Shown: in pieces, positions 10,533 to 22,700 of the stretch
How the letters are laid out: each line of letters starts with the position of its first letter
Numbering within the stretch: position 1 is the first letter of the stretch
From: Telmatactis stephensoni
Taxonomy: Eukaryota > Cnidaria > Anthozoa > Actiniaria > Isophelliidae
Assembly: GCA_029948255.1 (NCBI GenBank)
Contig: JALIZF010001940.1
Location: 124,001 to 188,000 of the forward strand
DNA: 64,000 nucleotides
Direction of reading: 5' to 3'
Position numbers and translations under genes: made by a program
Notes under the pieces: generated by a model
Seen by the model: the letters and a program-made list of their open reading frames with translations, nothing else
The model's database searches: none
What the model was told of the DNA's origin: nothing

Positions 10533-10580
10533 TGTAAATATTGCAAGAAGGGTTTTATGATATTTTACCAGTAAAATGAC
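10533..10580 (+). pseudogene. remnant of an eighth zinc finger after the stop
   Basis: Directly after the TAA at 10530-10532 the same frame reads CKYCKKGF and then degrades to a second stop. In the two preceding fingers the equivalent codon is AAA (Lys), so a single A-to-T change can account for the truncation. Confidence 0.7.
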
Positions 10581-10599
10581 CTCAAAACCCTCCTGACTG

Positions 10600-10695
10600 G
10601 AGATCATTAGGCAAAAGCCAAGGGGAACATTGAGGTTGAGGTACCACAAAACAAACTGCTTTGCCAAGGTTGCAGTGAATAAATAAGTACTTTGT
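10600..10695. mobile_element. decayed half of the 8382-type foldback
   Basis: The segment 'gaggtaccacaaaacaaactg' followed by 'gcagtgaataaataagtac' resembles the right arm of the element at 8790-8916 with many substitutions. Confidence 0.45.
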
Positions 10696-10699
10696 TAAA

Positions 10700-11389
10700 T
10701 ACTTAATTGCTTGCTTCGTCCACCTTACATTTTAATTTCCAAGCTTTCGGCTTGTGGAGCCATTATCAGTATTTTGTAAAAGTTACCATATAAGAACCTG
10801 CATTCTTAAATAAATTCAGCAGAAGTGTTTATATACGGTCAATCTCTATCATAGTCTTGAGGGATATTTCTAAGTTTTGGGCAAATTTGGAGGAACAATT
10901 TAAACGTAGTAGCAAATAGCCATTAAAATCCACAGGAAGCCCAACCACCACACCAACACAATATGGTATGCCTGTGTTTGCACTCTATTATGCCTAGCAA
11001 TATTCAGCTAATTTTGTGTCCAGAATAGACTGCATTTATACACAGAGGCATAAATGAATAATAATTGCAAATTAAGTACAGGTAAATGAACTATTTTACA
11101 ACACTTGACACTAATCTCGCGATCTGATTGGTTGATTAGAGTGTGTCAATAAGAGGACAGACACACTGCTGACGCGTTTTTTTGATAAATTTTATTAAGA
11201 TTTAAGGCAAAAAATCGTACGCTCAAAAGTCACCCTATATTCTCTAGTAAATCATCTCTCACAGTGAACTTGGGCTACCTGTGATAAAATGCAAAACTTG
11301 TGGCACATCGTCCGCTTCTGGTTTTAAATCTTCTTTTCAATGGTGGCGAAGAAACGAGTTTACTGTCACTGTAACTGTCACTTTCTATT
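10700..11389. other. intergenic, nothing recognised
   Basis: AT-rich, no coding frame. It contains one TCTGATTGG word (about 11123). Confidence 0.5.
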
Positions 11390-12300
11390 TCCGATTGTTC
11401 AAATTTGAACTATCGCTCGCTTCCTCTTCACTACATCAGTATCATATCTTTTATAAATCCAAGATGCTTTAGATGGTCAATGTATTTTTTGACAAGTTCC
11501 TCGGAAAAAACAAAAGAAACAGAAAAGTCTGCAATTTCTCAGTTAGCTGCATTTAGCTTTCCTTCGTTAAAGTGTTTCTTAATTTGTGCTCTAGGCATAT
11601 AGTCGTCCACTGTTCTCGGTTTTCCATCAGTAGAAGTTGCTGGCGATTCAAATACATTTTGGTATCTGAACTTTTCTTTATCAGGAAAAGGACGAGGAAT
11701 TCTGCCCATTATGGGACCTTGCCAACCATTTCCACATGAATTGCACTGTTGCTGCTTCCTAACTTCGCAGGTGTCTTTTTAAAAAATTCCATGTAAAACT
11801 CTCCAACATCGTAGTGGTCATTTATGTAGTTGCAAATCTTAGCAAAATAATAATAACCAGGTACCTGTGTTTTTGAATTTCCGCATGCTTTCATGAATTC
11901 TTGAAGCTGTGTTCTGTTAAAGAAAAAGGCATCCTCTTCGATCCCTCTCTGTTATAACGAAAGCCTTGATGTAATCGGAAAGGACAGGTGCATCATCAGT
12001 ACGCAATGCTATGTCATGGGCTACCATCCAGGCATTCCTTTCCATTCTATCATCTTCATGTTTTTCGTAGTCTGCTAGGGTCATTTCATTTCAATGTCCT
12101 CATCTGATTTGTCATAGAATCTTGGGAAATATTCCCATTTGATTGAGCCACCAATGGTTTGATAATGATGAGGATTGGTAAATTTTCACCACTATCAAAC
12201 CACTGTCTTATAACTGGCTGTGCAGTATATAGACCACATAAAAATGACCCAATTTGTAGTTCAGCAAGTTAAATTATAACACTTTTGACTGAGACTGCAG
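11390..12300 (-). pseudogene. decayed mobile-element ORF
   Basis: On the minus strand, protein-like pieces continue in sequence but switch frame and are cut by stops. They are a D/E-R-rich piece with AWMVAHDIALRTDDAPVLSD (12060-11970), then FMKACGNSKTQVPGYYYFAK and YINDHYDVGEFYMEFFKK (11900-11780). These are followed by GPIMGRIPRPFPDKEKFRYQ (11710-11660) and KPRTVDDYMPRAQIKKHF, then EELVKKYIDHLKHLGFI (11640-11450). From memory this resembles proteins found repeatedly next to mobile elements in anthozoan genomes; I cannot name the family. At least three disruptions make it non-functional. Confidence 0.5.
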
Positions 12301-13060
12301 TAATTTCTTTTCACTTATCAACTTGTAAATATTTAATTTTTGCATTTTGAAAGCAGATACTTAAGTGTCTTATGAGTTTGGCATTCTGCATTACGAGATT
12401 CTCTGTGGAGTTTTCGGGGATACATTTTGACGAGATCAGTTATAATTTAATTTCTCGTCTACTTACACAATTAAACTCAAATCGACCATGTAACTAACAA
12501 ATTTGGTGTTAATATTGAAGAACAAACGCGTACATGTAAACAACTACGAGCTTTGTTTTAAAACGATGAGATAAAAGTATCAATCCAAATTTTGAATCAC
12601 CTTAACTTATAAAATAACTTACCTTTGCTGATGTCTTAATCTGATTAGCTCTAGGGATATTCCTGAAATGAGAAACGTGGATTCCAACTGAACATCTTCA
12701 GTGAGGCCGATCATTTCACTTTGGAACGGAAATAAAAATCCATAAGTAATAGTGGACGTAACGGCTTGAAGCTTGCTGTACTTAAAATAATCATGGAAAT
12801 TTATTGATCCCTCTTCACGGCGACTAGATTTTGATTGGTTCTTCTATCTCCCTGGGGAATTGGGACAAATCGATGGAATAAAACAATGCAGACAAGCTCG
12901 ATGTTCCTGAAAACTTATTCTTTTATTTTCTCTTTCTATTTATTTACAAAACAGCTATTTTTTGATAGCTGGACTCTGATTGGTTCATTTCTTTCCCTGG
13001 GGAGTATTAGCATTACAATGAAACTTCGCCGAATAGACTACCCCGATTAGTCATTAAATT
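12301..13060. other. intergenic with a short direct repeat
   Basis: There is no gene. 'gattggttc' followed by 'ccctggggagt' or a close variant occurs twice (about 12833-12860 and 12977-13005). Confidence 0.4.
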
Positions 13061-13065
13061 TATTA

Positions 13066-13365
13066 AGTGTCTAGGTAGCGCAGCGGTCTAAGGTGATATC
13101 TAAAGGTATGGATTAGGGTCCGGATATCGTCTCCCTCCCTGGCCTTCGGGCTAAGATAACTGTAATATGTAGCACCGGGATAGCGTGGATGGGGCCGAAA
13201 TCTTCATCCGTAACGTAAGTCGATTCGATGTCTCAGCTTCTCAGAATGTCTCGGGAGAATCGTCCCAAAATTTCATTTTCTTTTTTTCTTTTTACAGTTA
13301 TTCATTCATTTCCGGGGGGTGCTCTTTAAGGGGTTACAGGTTCGATCCTCGTCGACGCCGGGTTC
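13066..13365 (+). repeat. tRNA-like sequence split by an insertion
   Basis: The left piece has a box A-like TAGGTAGCGCAGCGG (13070). The right piece (about 13330) has GGTTACAGGTTCGATCCTC, a box B with a T-arm. The two are 250 bp apart, too far for one promoter, so a tRNA-derived element was probably interrupted by about 180 bp. It is not a working tRNA gene. Confidence 0.35.
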
Positions 13366-13990
13366 TTTTCTGACTTCTTTTTTCTTCATTTTTTTCCGTT
13401 TCTTTCCCAAGATTTAAGTTAAAATTACATCTTTTTGAACTTGTTTTTAAATGTTTGGTGTTTTTAATATTTTTTCTGATAAGTTTCATTTTCATTTTAT
13501 ATTTTTAATTATAATTATTCATATATCTCACTACATTGTTTCTGTGGGGTGCATTTCCTAGACATTACGAATTTCTTTCTTTCTTTTTTTTTTCTTTTCT
13601 TTTTTCGAATGTCTGGACGTTTTTTCCTGTTTTTTTTCTTTTTTCGAATATCAGGACTTTTTTTCTCGCAAGTGATAATATTTTTATTTACTTTTAAATA
13701 CCTATTTGAATAATAAAATTGGAGGCATTTCCTACAAAATTCCTGACTTACATTAGAATTTGTCCCCGTAGCATGAATTCAAATCGCTTTGATTTGATTT
13801 TATGCGTCAGGTAGCAAATATATACAATTATTTTATCCTACACCAAGCCCACACCACAAAAAAAATACAGCAAATAATGGCAATGTCTCATGGGAAGAGA
13901 CAGTTGAATATACCGCCAAATATACAATGGCTTTCCTGCTTTCTGATTGGCTGCATTTCCTATGGTGTGGGATAAAACACGACATAATGC
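13366..13990. other. T-rich intergenic sequence
   Basis: Long TTTTTC/TTTCTT stretches (13370-13660). No gene is seen. Confidence 0.45.
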
Positions 13991-13993
13991 CTG

Positions 13994-14130
13994 GTTCAAG
14001 CAAACGACGCAAGACGACGCAAGACAACGGAAAACCACGCAAGACCACGCACGATGACTCAACACAACGCAAGCAAGACGACGCAAGACAACGCAAGACG
14101 AAGCAAGACGACGCAGGCCCGCGCAAGAAA
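13994..14130. repeat. degenerate minisatellite (CGCAAGACGA-type units)
   Basis: Units of about 10 bp, ACGCAAGACR, are repeated about 12 times with variation. They are embedded in a wider inverted structure with 14150-14230 ('gcttgcgtcg' against 'cgacgcaagac'). Confidence 0.7.
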
Positions 14131-14544
14131 AATAAAACCTTCCGTTCTTTTGCCCTAGCGTTTATGCTTGCGTCGCTACTTTTACAAGTGAAAACACGAG
14201 CTTGGCGTTGTCTTGCTTCGATAGTGAAAAACAGGCTATCGTTTTCACTGTTCTCCGATTGTGCTCTATGTGCCACCTGATCGACGTACACCAGAATGTT
14301 CCATTTGAACACGCAAATAGGGGTGAGGGGAGGAGAGGGATGAGGGAAAGAGGTAACAAGCTATCCCTGAGTTCCGAGACTTAAATAAGCATTAATCTTT
14401 ATTTTTGAACTCAATATTTGCCATGATGTTTGAAAAAATCAGTCCTTTGGAAAGCAGCTAGGGTATATATTTGGCTTTCAACCTGGAAATGACCGTTACT
14501 AGACATAATCCACAGATAATCAGACTGGGAAGCCTGTGGCAGCT

Positions 14545-14740
14545 GTGCTTGTGAAAGAGTGTTGCCCCGTGAAAGATATTAGTTGCTTGTGAAAGACTTG
14601 TGTACTGTGAAACTTTGTTGTGTTCTGTGAGAGATTGTTGTGTTCCACGAAACTTTGTGTTCTGTGAAAGATCGTTGTGTTCCACGAAACTTTGTTGTGT
14701 TCAGTGAAAGATTGTTGTGTTCCATAAAACTTTCGTTATT
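14545..14740. repeat. degenerate tandem repeat
   Basis: Alternating TGTGAAAGATTGTTGTGTTC and CACGAAACTTTGTTGTGTTC units (about 42-bp period, 4 copies) with substitutions. Non-coding. Confidence 0.75.
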
Positions 14741-15319
14741 AAAGAACAGAAAACAAATCTTGTACGGTACGAAAATTTCACAAACAAATAATGGACGTCA
14801 TTCTTCACGATCATAGATTAAACTTCATTTTTGAGTTATTTCAATCCTGCCGACTACCTCGGCAAACTTTGGAGTCAATGTCAAATGGAAGCTAAGGCTC
14901 TTTTCCTTTCCTTAAAAAGGTAACGCTGACAGAAATCTTTGTTTGTTGAATTATTTTCACTAAAATTTTGACATGTTCGCTTGATTTGGGTCATTCTTGA
15001 TCGTTTGCAAACTTGCAAAATGACGCGCATCGTAGCCGCGCGCGCGCTCGTAAACCGGAAATATACTATCAAAATGCTAAAAAGGAGAGAAAATTTGAAA
15101 AAATGCCATATAATTAAAAACTTATTAAACTCGCTTGCTCGGTCTATGCAGACCCCGCACTCATTTAGTAAGTAGTTAGAAAACTCAATTACAACTATGT
15201 TTACGTGTAAAAAAGGAAATAATTAACTTAGTGACGTTTCGATCCTTAAAACTTCGTCGAAGTAATGAATTAATGGTGGTAGAGAGAGAGTAATGAATTA
15301 ATGGGTGCGTTCACTGGAA

Positions 15320-15560
15320 CTTTTTGTTCATTTCCTATGATAGAATATATCTAGAAAATATGTAGGAAATTGCATTTTCCTATGATAGGAACTGGACAAA
15401 ATATAGGAAAATAAATTTTTTCTACATATTTCCTAGTTATTTCCATAGGAAATAGCACATTTTTTTTTAGATATTTCCTACCTTTTCATTTTCCTACAAT
15501 AATTGCTTATTATCTAAGAAAATACAATTCAATATCTAGGAAATTTTCTAGTGGTTTATG
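15320..15560. repeat. cluster of TTTCCTA/TAGGAAA words
   Basis: About nine occurrences of TTTCCTA or its complement fall within 240 bp, some as palindromes (CCATAGGAAATAG, TTTCCTATGATAGGAA). It could be a foldback element that decayed. Confidence 0.5.
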
Positions 15561-16364
15561 ATAGGACTTAGTTGGAAAGTGTGGATTAGTCAATAGAAAA
15601 GTGAGAAATAGGAGTATAGGACAATATGTTGTTAATGCCGACAATAATTAAAAATGATGACATAGAAAGTATTACTTGAAGACATGGTAGATCAGGAATA
15701 TAATGTCAGTTAATACATAATTATAAAAAGCAATGTTTTTGGGGATTTTCCACGATCTAGTTGTCCTATTTTGTCAAAAATGAAAAATACTTGAAAACAC
15801 TTCGTTGGCAATGAAATGTCTGTAATATAAGGTTTATTACATTGAATTTAATACATCTTATGTATTGTAATAACGTAAGATAGAGCAATACAACTTGAAG
15901 AACTAAACATACATATCCTTTGTTCATTTTAGATTCTGACTCTCATCCTCAGGGTCATGGGTCAAAAAAACCTACTGCGCATGATCAGAAAAAGGTGGAC
16001 TCGTCGCGTCGGCTGTAAAGAACAGTATTTTCGCGCCAAAATATTAATTCTTGCGCGAACGGCATTCTCGCACAAAATATAAGATCTCAAAATATAGTAT
16101 TATACAATCATGGAATTTGTTTTTCCTTTTTTCTCTCTTTATCTGATGAATTTATCAAGAGAGAATTTAAGAAAGCTTATCATCCTTCCTTGCAGCACAA
16201 GTGCTGAATTACGAAGAGCGCAACTCAACGTGATCGAGTCGAAGGAATACAAGGGCGCTTTCATTACGAGTTACATACAGTCGTCACGTATACACGTAGC
16301 AGCCACCATACGACTCATGTCTGATCACGGACCAGAGCTTAGATCGAAACTAGTTCGTCTTTAC
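15561..16364. other. intergenic, weak ORF only
   Basis: An 85-codon frame starts at 16110 but matches nothing I recognise and has no supporting structure. Confidence 0.4.
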
Positions 16365-16524
16365 TGAGGAAGGAAAAACCGAGTACCCGGAGAAAAAAAA
16401 ACTCAAAGCAAGGGAGAATGAACAAGAAACTCAAGCTACATGTGATGCCCCGTCCGGGAATCGAATCCAGGGCCACAGAGGTTACAGACCGGCGCTCTCA
16501 CCGCTTGGCCACCCTTGCTCCCCC
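16365..16524 (-). mobile_element. tRNA-derived SINE
   Basis: On the minus strand, a tRNA-like head begins near 16523 with box A GTGGCCAAGCGG and box B GGATTCGATTCCCGG (16455-16471). It is followed by a body containing TTTCTCCGGGTACTCGG. Pol III promoter boxes plus a non-tRNA body define a SINE; the cloverleaf is degenerate. Confidence 0.7.
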
Positions 16525-16732
16525 AAACTGAATCTTAAAGGAATGATAGCCTCGAAATGTTAAATCGGTTTTTTCACGCTCCAAAAACTGTAACCGAACT
16601 GAAGACGCATTGTTCATTTCAGTTCCACCGAATTTCCATTGCACGCGTTGCCTGTTTTTTGACTTTTCGTGAATGACTTCCTAAAAGGTTCTAATCTACC
16701 ATATATTCAGTGGAGGGGAGGGGTGGTCGGGT

Positions 16733-19700
16733 CTACTCGGGCATTTTTTGATCCATGGCTTTCCATTGCATAGGAGTAAAGACAGTGTTGCCTTTAATCA
16801 TTCTTGACAGCCAATCACCGAACACCCAGCTCCCCATCATGACAGCTCCTCCACTACGACCAGCAGATATCACAAACCGATTGCCCCCTGAAAAATAAAA
16901 AAATAAATTTTATCATAACTGTGATATAACGTGCGCTCTGATTGGCCAAAGGACGCGTGTAGTGCGTGTTCTGTAAGAGCACAAAGCACGCGCGTGCATT
17001 TTCTATTTATATTTTGCAGATCGAAAAAAAATTGAATAGCTAATTAAACCTACTTAAAAAGTCTTTGTTAACCCAAAAATTACCAAGTATTTCTCAGCAA
17101 TTTCACTTGCCCGTACTACTCATTGTATACAGTATCTTGTTTTCTATTTCTTCGTTCTTAATCGTTTAGTCGTCAAACGGGCGATTTAGCAAACGCGAAG
17201 CTACGTAAAATCGCGAACGTATGATATTTTCAGAGTCTTCAGAGCCTTGAAGACGTCGAAACCGGTATTATTTGCTTGCGCACGCTGTCTTCTTTTAACT
17301 TCACGCCGTGTTGGTTAAGGCCTGATTTACAGTAGCGACATAAGCATAAGCACAGGCAACATAAACCTATTTCAATAAACATTGTCGGTATCAAGCCTAC
17401 GCGACTCACCCGAAAGGGAGTATGGGAAGAAATCACTTAAGTTATAAAACCACCAAAATCCCACACGATTACTCAAATTCAGCTTGCTCTGACCTTAAAC
17501 ACTAAAGAACTTCACTCACTGATACTAAAGTTAATACCAAAGCGGAAAAGAAAGAAAAGTTTTGCTACTACCCATACTTCTTTTCGGGCTAGTCACGTGG
17601 GCTTGAGGCCTCTCGTTCGACTACCTTTTTTGAAACACGTGTATACGCAGACGAAGACTCAGTATCGTATTTATCACAAGGGTTATGTTTGGAAAAAGAC
17701 AAGCACTACAAATACGCAGTGTACTACTGAGACTATGTCCACACTTACCTGAACAATTTTGAAAACGCACGTTTTTCGCTACGGTTGAGCCTTGTTGTTT
17801 TAGCTAAGAAAACGTGTGGACAGCGACAAAAAGGGGAAAAAATGCGTTTTTCAAATTTTTCGGGCTAGCGTTAACGTAACCTGAGAACGTGGTACGTGTT
17901 GCTTGCGCTTATGACTTGTCGCTAGTGTGAACAAGACATTTTTGGTATTCAAAACACGACTATGTAGCGAACTCATAGATAAAACATATGGAAATCCATA
18001 TTTGATTAGTGGACCCAGGAGCCATATCGGTCTCAGCTTCTAAGTTCAATGATTTTGAAAGAGTCAAAGTTTGTGCAAATAGCTATATACCAAATAAACT
18101 TACCATCAATTGCATAAGGCTGCAAATCTTTACCATCGTGCTTGGCTTGAAGGGTCTGTCCCATGTATGTAGCATGGGCTTGAGCAAGCCTTGCTAGTTT
18201 GATCTCAGGCGTCGTGTTACAATCACCAATGGCATACACATTAGGTATACCTTCGACACCTAAATACTGGTCAACCTTTAGTCGTCCCAACTTGTCCATT
18301 TTGTCTCCTGTTTGAAGAGAATTAATGCAGTTAAGATGATATGAGGTGGTAATGAAGTCCAGTGGCCAGAAATTAAATGCAAGGCTTTACAACGGCTCGC
18401 GCTCGATCCGTTAGGTCTACAAGATGAACCGTTTCTTGCAACGTTGCACGTAAGTGTACAATCGCATCGTGTCTCCACTGTAACGATCACACGCAACAGT
18501 TGATGATGTCAAATTGAGTTCGCTACTTATCCACTGTTGCGCACAAGAAATTGCATGTTACACGCCCTGTTATACGGTGCAATTTTTTCTGCAAGTCGTC
18601 ACGCACTGGCGTTGCCAAACGGTTACACAGCGTAACACCGACAAGCGTTGTTGCAAACGTTTCTTATGTAATTAATTAGGTTTTAGCGCGATTTAGGGAT
18701 TCGTACATACTGTAATGGTTCGTACAACACGTTTTTACCATTGAGTAACAGCACCTTAAGTGATGACTACGACTTTGCGCTTCAAATTACTTGATCACCA
18801 ATTAATTTTCCCTCACGGAACCTCTGTATAACGACCACCTTTCTAAAGCGGCCAAATTTTTTGTCTCGCATATATGCCTCTCAATAAACTCATTTCAACC
18901 CCTAGATATCGGCAGTTTACTTCCCAAAATGTAGTCGTTGTGGGAATTAGTATTATTCTTGCTGCATACATAATATTCCGTCTTGCTTGCGTCTGCGTTT
19001 GTGTGCATCAGTGACGCTTTGCTTTGCGATGCTTGCGGTAGTGCTACGTCGTTTGTCACTTCGACCAAGTTTCCATCGCGCCACTCGCCTCCCCTGGCAA
19101 TCTTTGACGCAAGTGAAGAATAATATATTCCCCATGGACTTATTGCTACCACGTCACCCTGTTACCACAACAGTTGCGGTTGCTACCCATGCATAGCTAA
19201 ATTGTTAATATTCCGAGTTGTGGTAATGGGTATATATGCAATGAGGATATATATATATATATATATTACAATCCACTCTCATAGTAGAATTACCTAAACT
19301 ATTTTTATAGGCTTCAGTGTTAACTCTAAGTCCAGTGCACTCAATGACAAGATCTGCTGGTTTTTCATTGCCCTGGTCAGTTTTGACGGTCACATCCATA
19401 TATCCCTTCTCACGGATTTCTGGAAGATTGGTGACACGCTCGCCTAAGATATATAAATGGTCAAAGTTATCAAACGTTCGGTTAAAGAAGGAAAGGGTAA
19501 AAGATGGTAGAGAAAAAGACGGAAAAGATATAATAAAAGAATATCTGAGAATGAGAAAGAAAGACATAGGGAAGGAAGGGAGGAAAGGAAGGGAGGGAGG
19601 GAGGGAGGGAGGGAGGGAGGGAGGGAGGGAGGGAGGGAGGGAGGAAGGAAGGAATAAAGAAACATGTCAATACCCACCAAGCATAGTTTGTACACCAAGA

Positions 19701-22700
19701 TACTTCAGTCTGTTCTTCACAGTTTCCTGGAATGACTCATTCACTTTGTCATTAACTACAGTCTGTCGTGGATGAATTAAAGTAACGTCTTTGTCTTTGT
19801 AGTCTTCTTTAATATCACCAGACAGCTCTACACCAACTGCACCACCTCCAATTATAACAATGTTCTGAGATTTTTGGACCTGTTAATCGGTAACAGGATT
19901 AAATTTCTTAGTTAACTTACACAATGGTCTTGATTTTTCCATCTAATAATCTTTGTAACTTTAAATAATAATAATGTAATCAATAAAATAAAATATGGGA
20001 ATTTAGTTCTTCTCTGCATACCGACACCCTATTTGATACTGTCAACATTTTGGTCGCAAATAAAGTTGTTATATTGCAACAATAAAGTCAGTGGGACTAA
20101 AGTCCTTGATATATTTGGTGTTAAATGTTTCATCAAATAACTGATACTTCAAATTCCAAAGGCATATGGATGCTTATTGGAACCTTCAAAATCTTGAAAA
20201 TGACCATCTTCAATATCAATAATCATGACTAAATTCTCCCTAGCTCCACCAAGAATTTTAATTTTAGAAATTTAACTGTAAATTAATGTATGGTTTGATA
20301 TGGTTGGTTGGCACTTTTTGGATGCCTTCTCATTTCTAGAGTCTGTTTAATTGTCTATAGCTTGAAATGTGATATTATGCAAATGAGGCAAACGTAAACA
20401 ATGCATCCTTCTATACCTTCCACTATGACAAATTTGTTGTTTTAACAAAAAAATTTGAAGTCAGAGAAAATAAATTTCCTAGTATGTAAGACAATTTATA
20501 TACCTTAGCTACAATGTCCTCATAGCGAGCTATAGCATTCTTAGCAGTTGCATCAACAGGCAGTTTACAAGGAAAAGGACCCATTGTTCCAGTAGCAATG
20601 ACTAGTTCATCATAGGGGACAGATTCTCCACTGGCTAATGTGACTGTCTGCTGTGCTAAATTGATGCCAACAACTTTACCACGCTTGAATTTGTCACCAA
20701 ATGTTGGTTCAAAGGGAATGAGACACTTTTTGACATAGCCTGGGTAGGTGAATATTAAAACAAATGAGAATCAGAAAATGCAAATGAATGAATAAATAAG
20801 AGTGGATGAATTGATAAATAAATGAATGAATGAATGAGTGTCTGAATGGTGAATGAATAAATGAATGAATGATGAATTAGTGGATGGATGGATGAATAAA
20901 TAAATAAATTGAGGGATGAATGAATGGATGAACGAACTAATAAATGAATGAATGAATGAATGAACAAATGAATGAACAAATAAATGAAAAAATTAGTGAT
21001 TGAATGAACATTGGTGGATGAACAACAGGATGAATGGACAGTTTCAAGGAAGGAAGGAAGCAATTGAAGGAAATGGATGGACGGACGAACGGATGGATGG
21101 ATAGATGGATGGATGGACACAGGGAAGGAAGAATGGAATGTATTTGGTGAATGAAAAGAAACAATTATTGACAAACAGAGGGATGAATAGAGAAGGAAGA
21201 GATGAGAAATGGACAACATATTAACTCTACCTGGTTCTGTAGCAGATCTCTGAGCCCCCATATTATGATGAAACGCATCTCTAGCATCAATCAATGTAAG
21301 CTGACAATTATTTTTAATCTTCTGAGCTAAATTCATGCCACCATATCCTCCACCAACAATAACAACATGAGTGTCCTTGAACGGTTTTACAGGGGTGGGG
21401 ACAGCACTTGCATGTGCAACAGGGACTACAATTAGAGAAAAAAATCTATTCAAAGTGGAATGAAATCTATTCAAAGTGAAGGGTAAAGAAATGGTAAAAT
21501 ATCAGAGACCTGCATGCCGTCAGACCCCAAAGCTAAGTATCATGGTTCTGTGGTGTTATTGAGTTCTGTGGTTTTTGCTGTTGAACTTTTCACGATTAAA
21601 TGCTTTTCTTGACACTTGAAGTTCAAGATCATCCATGCATATAAAAACTTTTGAGTTGTAGTCTAGAGCACAAGTATAGTCCTTAGTTTTAATGACTTAG
21701 TTGAAGCATAGCTATTCTCAAACCAGAGAAATCCACGCCGGGGCCAACCACCCCCCAAAATGGATCATTTAAGAATCATTTCCTGATAACTTTCTAAGCA
21801 TTAGATGTATTTTGATGAAACTTTGTCAATGAAATAAAACCATTCTGGAAAATTTTTTCTTGGTATTTTGATGACACAAAGTTGATACTATGACGTCATT
21901 ATCAACGTTGCAATTTTTTGACAATTTTTCAAATTATGAATTCAATTTTTCTAAGTGACCAGTTTGAAAGGTACTATCCAGAGGAGTTCAAATCTGAAAA
22001 CCGTTTTACGATAGCATCAATATTTGATGAGTTATGAGAAATTAAATAATAGACAAACCACCCCTCCCCCATCACCCAATTTCTTTAGGAAGATTTAGGA
22101 AAACAAACCTCTTGGTAAAATTTTTTCTGTAATGATTTAAATCAGTCTATTTTTGCCTTAAAATACTATACTAAATGTTTTCTAAAATCGTATGATTTCC
22201 GAATTTTGAATTTCGTTCTCAATGTGGAGATATTAAGGAAAGTTTCATCATGACGTCATATGATGACGTCACAAGATTTTAACTTTTTGTTTAAAACAGA
22301 CAATAAGAGAAAGTTGTTCCCAAATGTGTGTCGCATCTTTTCGTGCTAGACAAGTACTACATATGTAAATTGTATTTGGTCTTGATACAACGACAGAAAT
22401 ATACAAAAATAATTAATTTTGAAATTCCTCAATGATATGACGTCATCAAAAGCAACTAAATTTAAAAAAAATTATAACTTCTCACATATTTATGCTATCA
22501 AAAATCTGTTTTCGGCATACATCTCCTCGTTATCTAGTCTTTCATTTTGCTCACATAAATGTAGATTAATCCTTGTTTGTAACATCATCAAAAAGTTGCA
22601 ACATTTCTGGTGACGTCATAATATCGACATTTTCTGTCAAACGTCAATCAAAATGTTGCGGCGTACAGTGTCTCGCAATAGCCTAAGTTTAGTCCAGAAA

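Noticed and set aside
13833..14312. 159-codon minus-strand frame
   Set aside because: Runs through the CGCAAGACGA minisatellite; composition is repeat-driven and no family is recognised.
16110..16367. 85-codon plus-strand frame
   Set aside because: No recognisable motif, splice or neighbour support; could be chance.
20755..21230. 239-codon version of the AIFM2 N-terminal exon
   Set aside because: It reads past a good donor (AACCAG|GTAGAG) into an intronic microsatellite, and its Met-start part lies before a clear acceptor.
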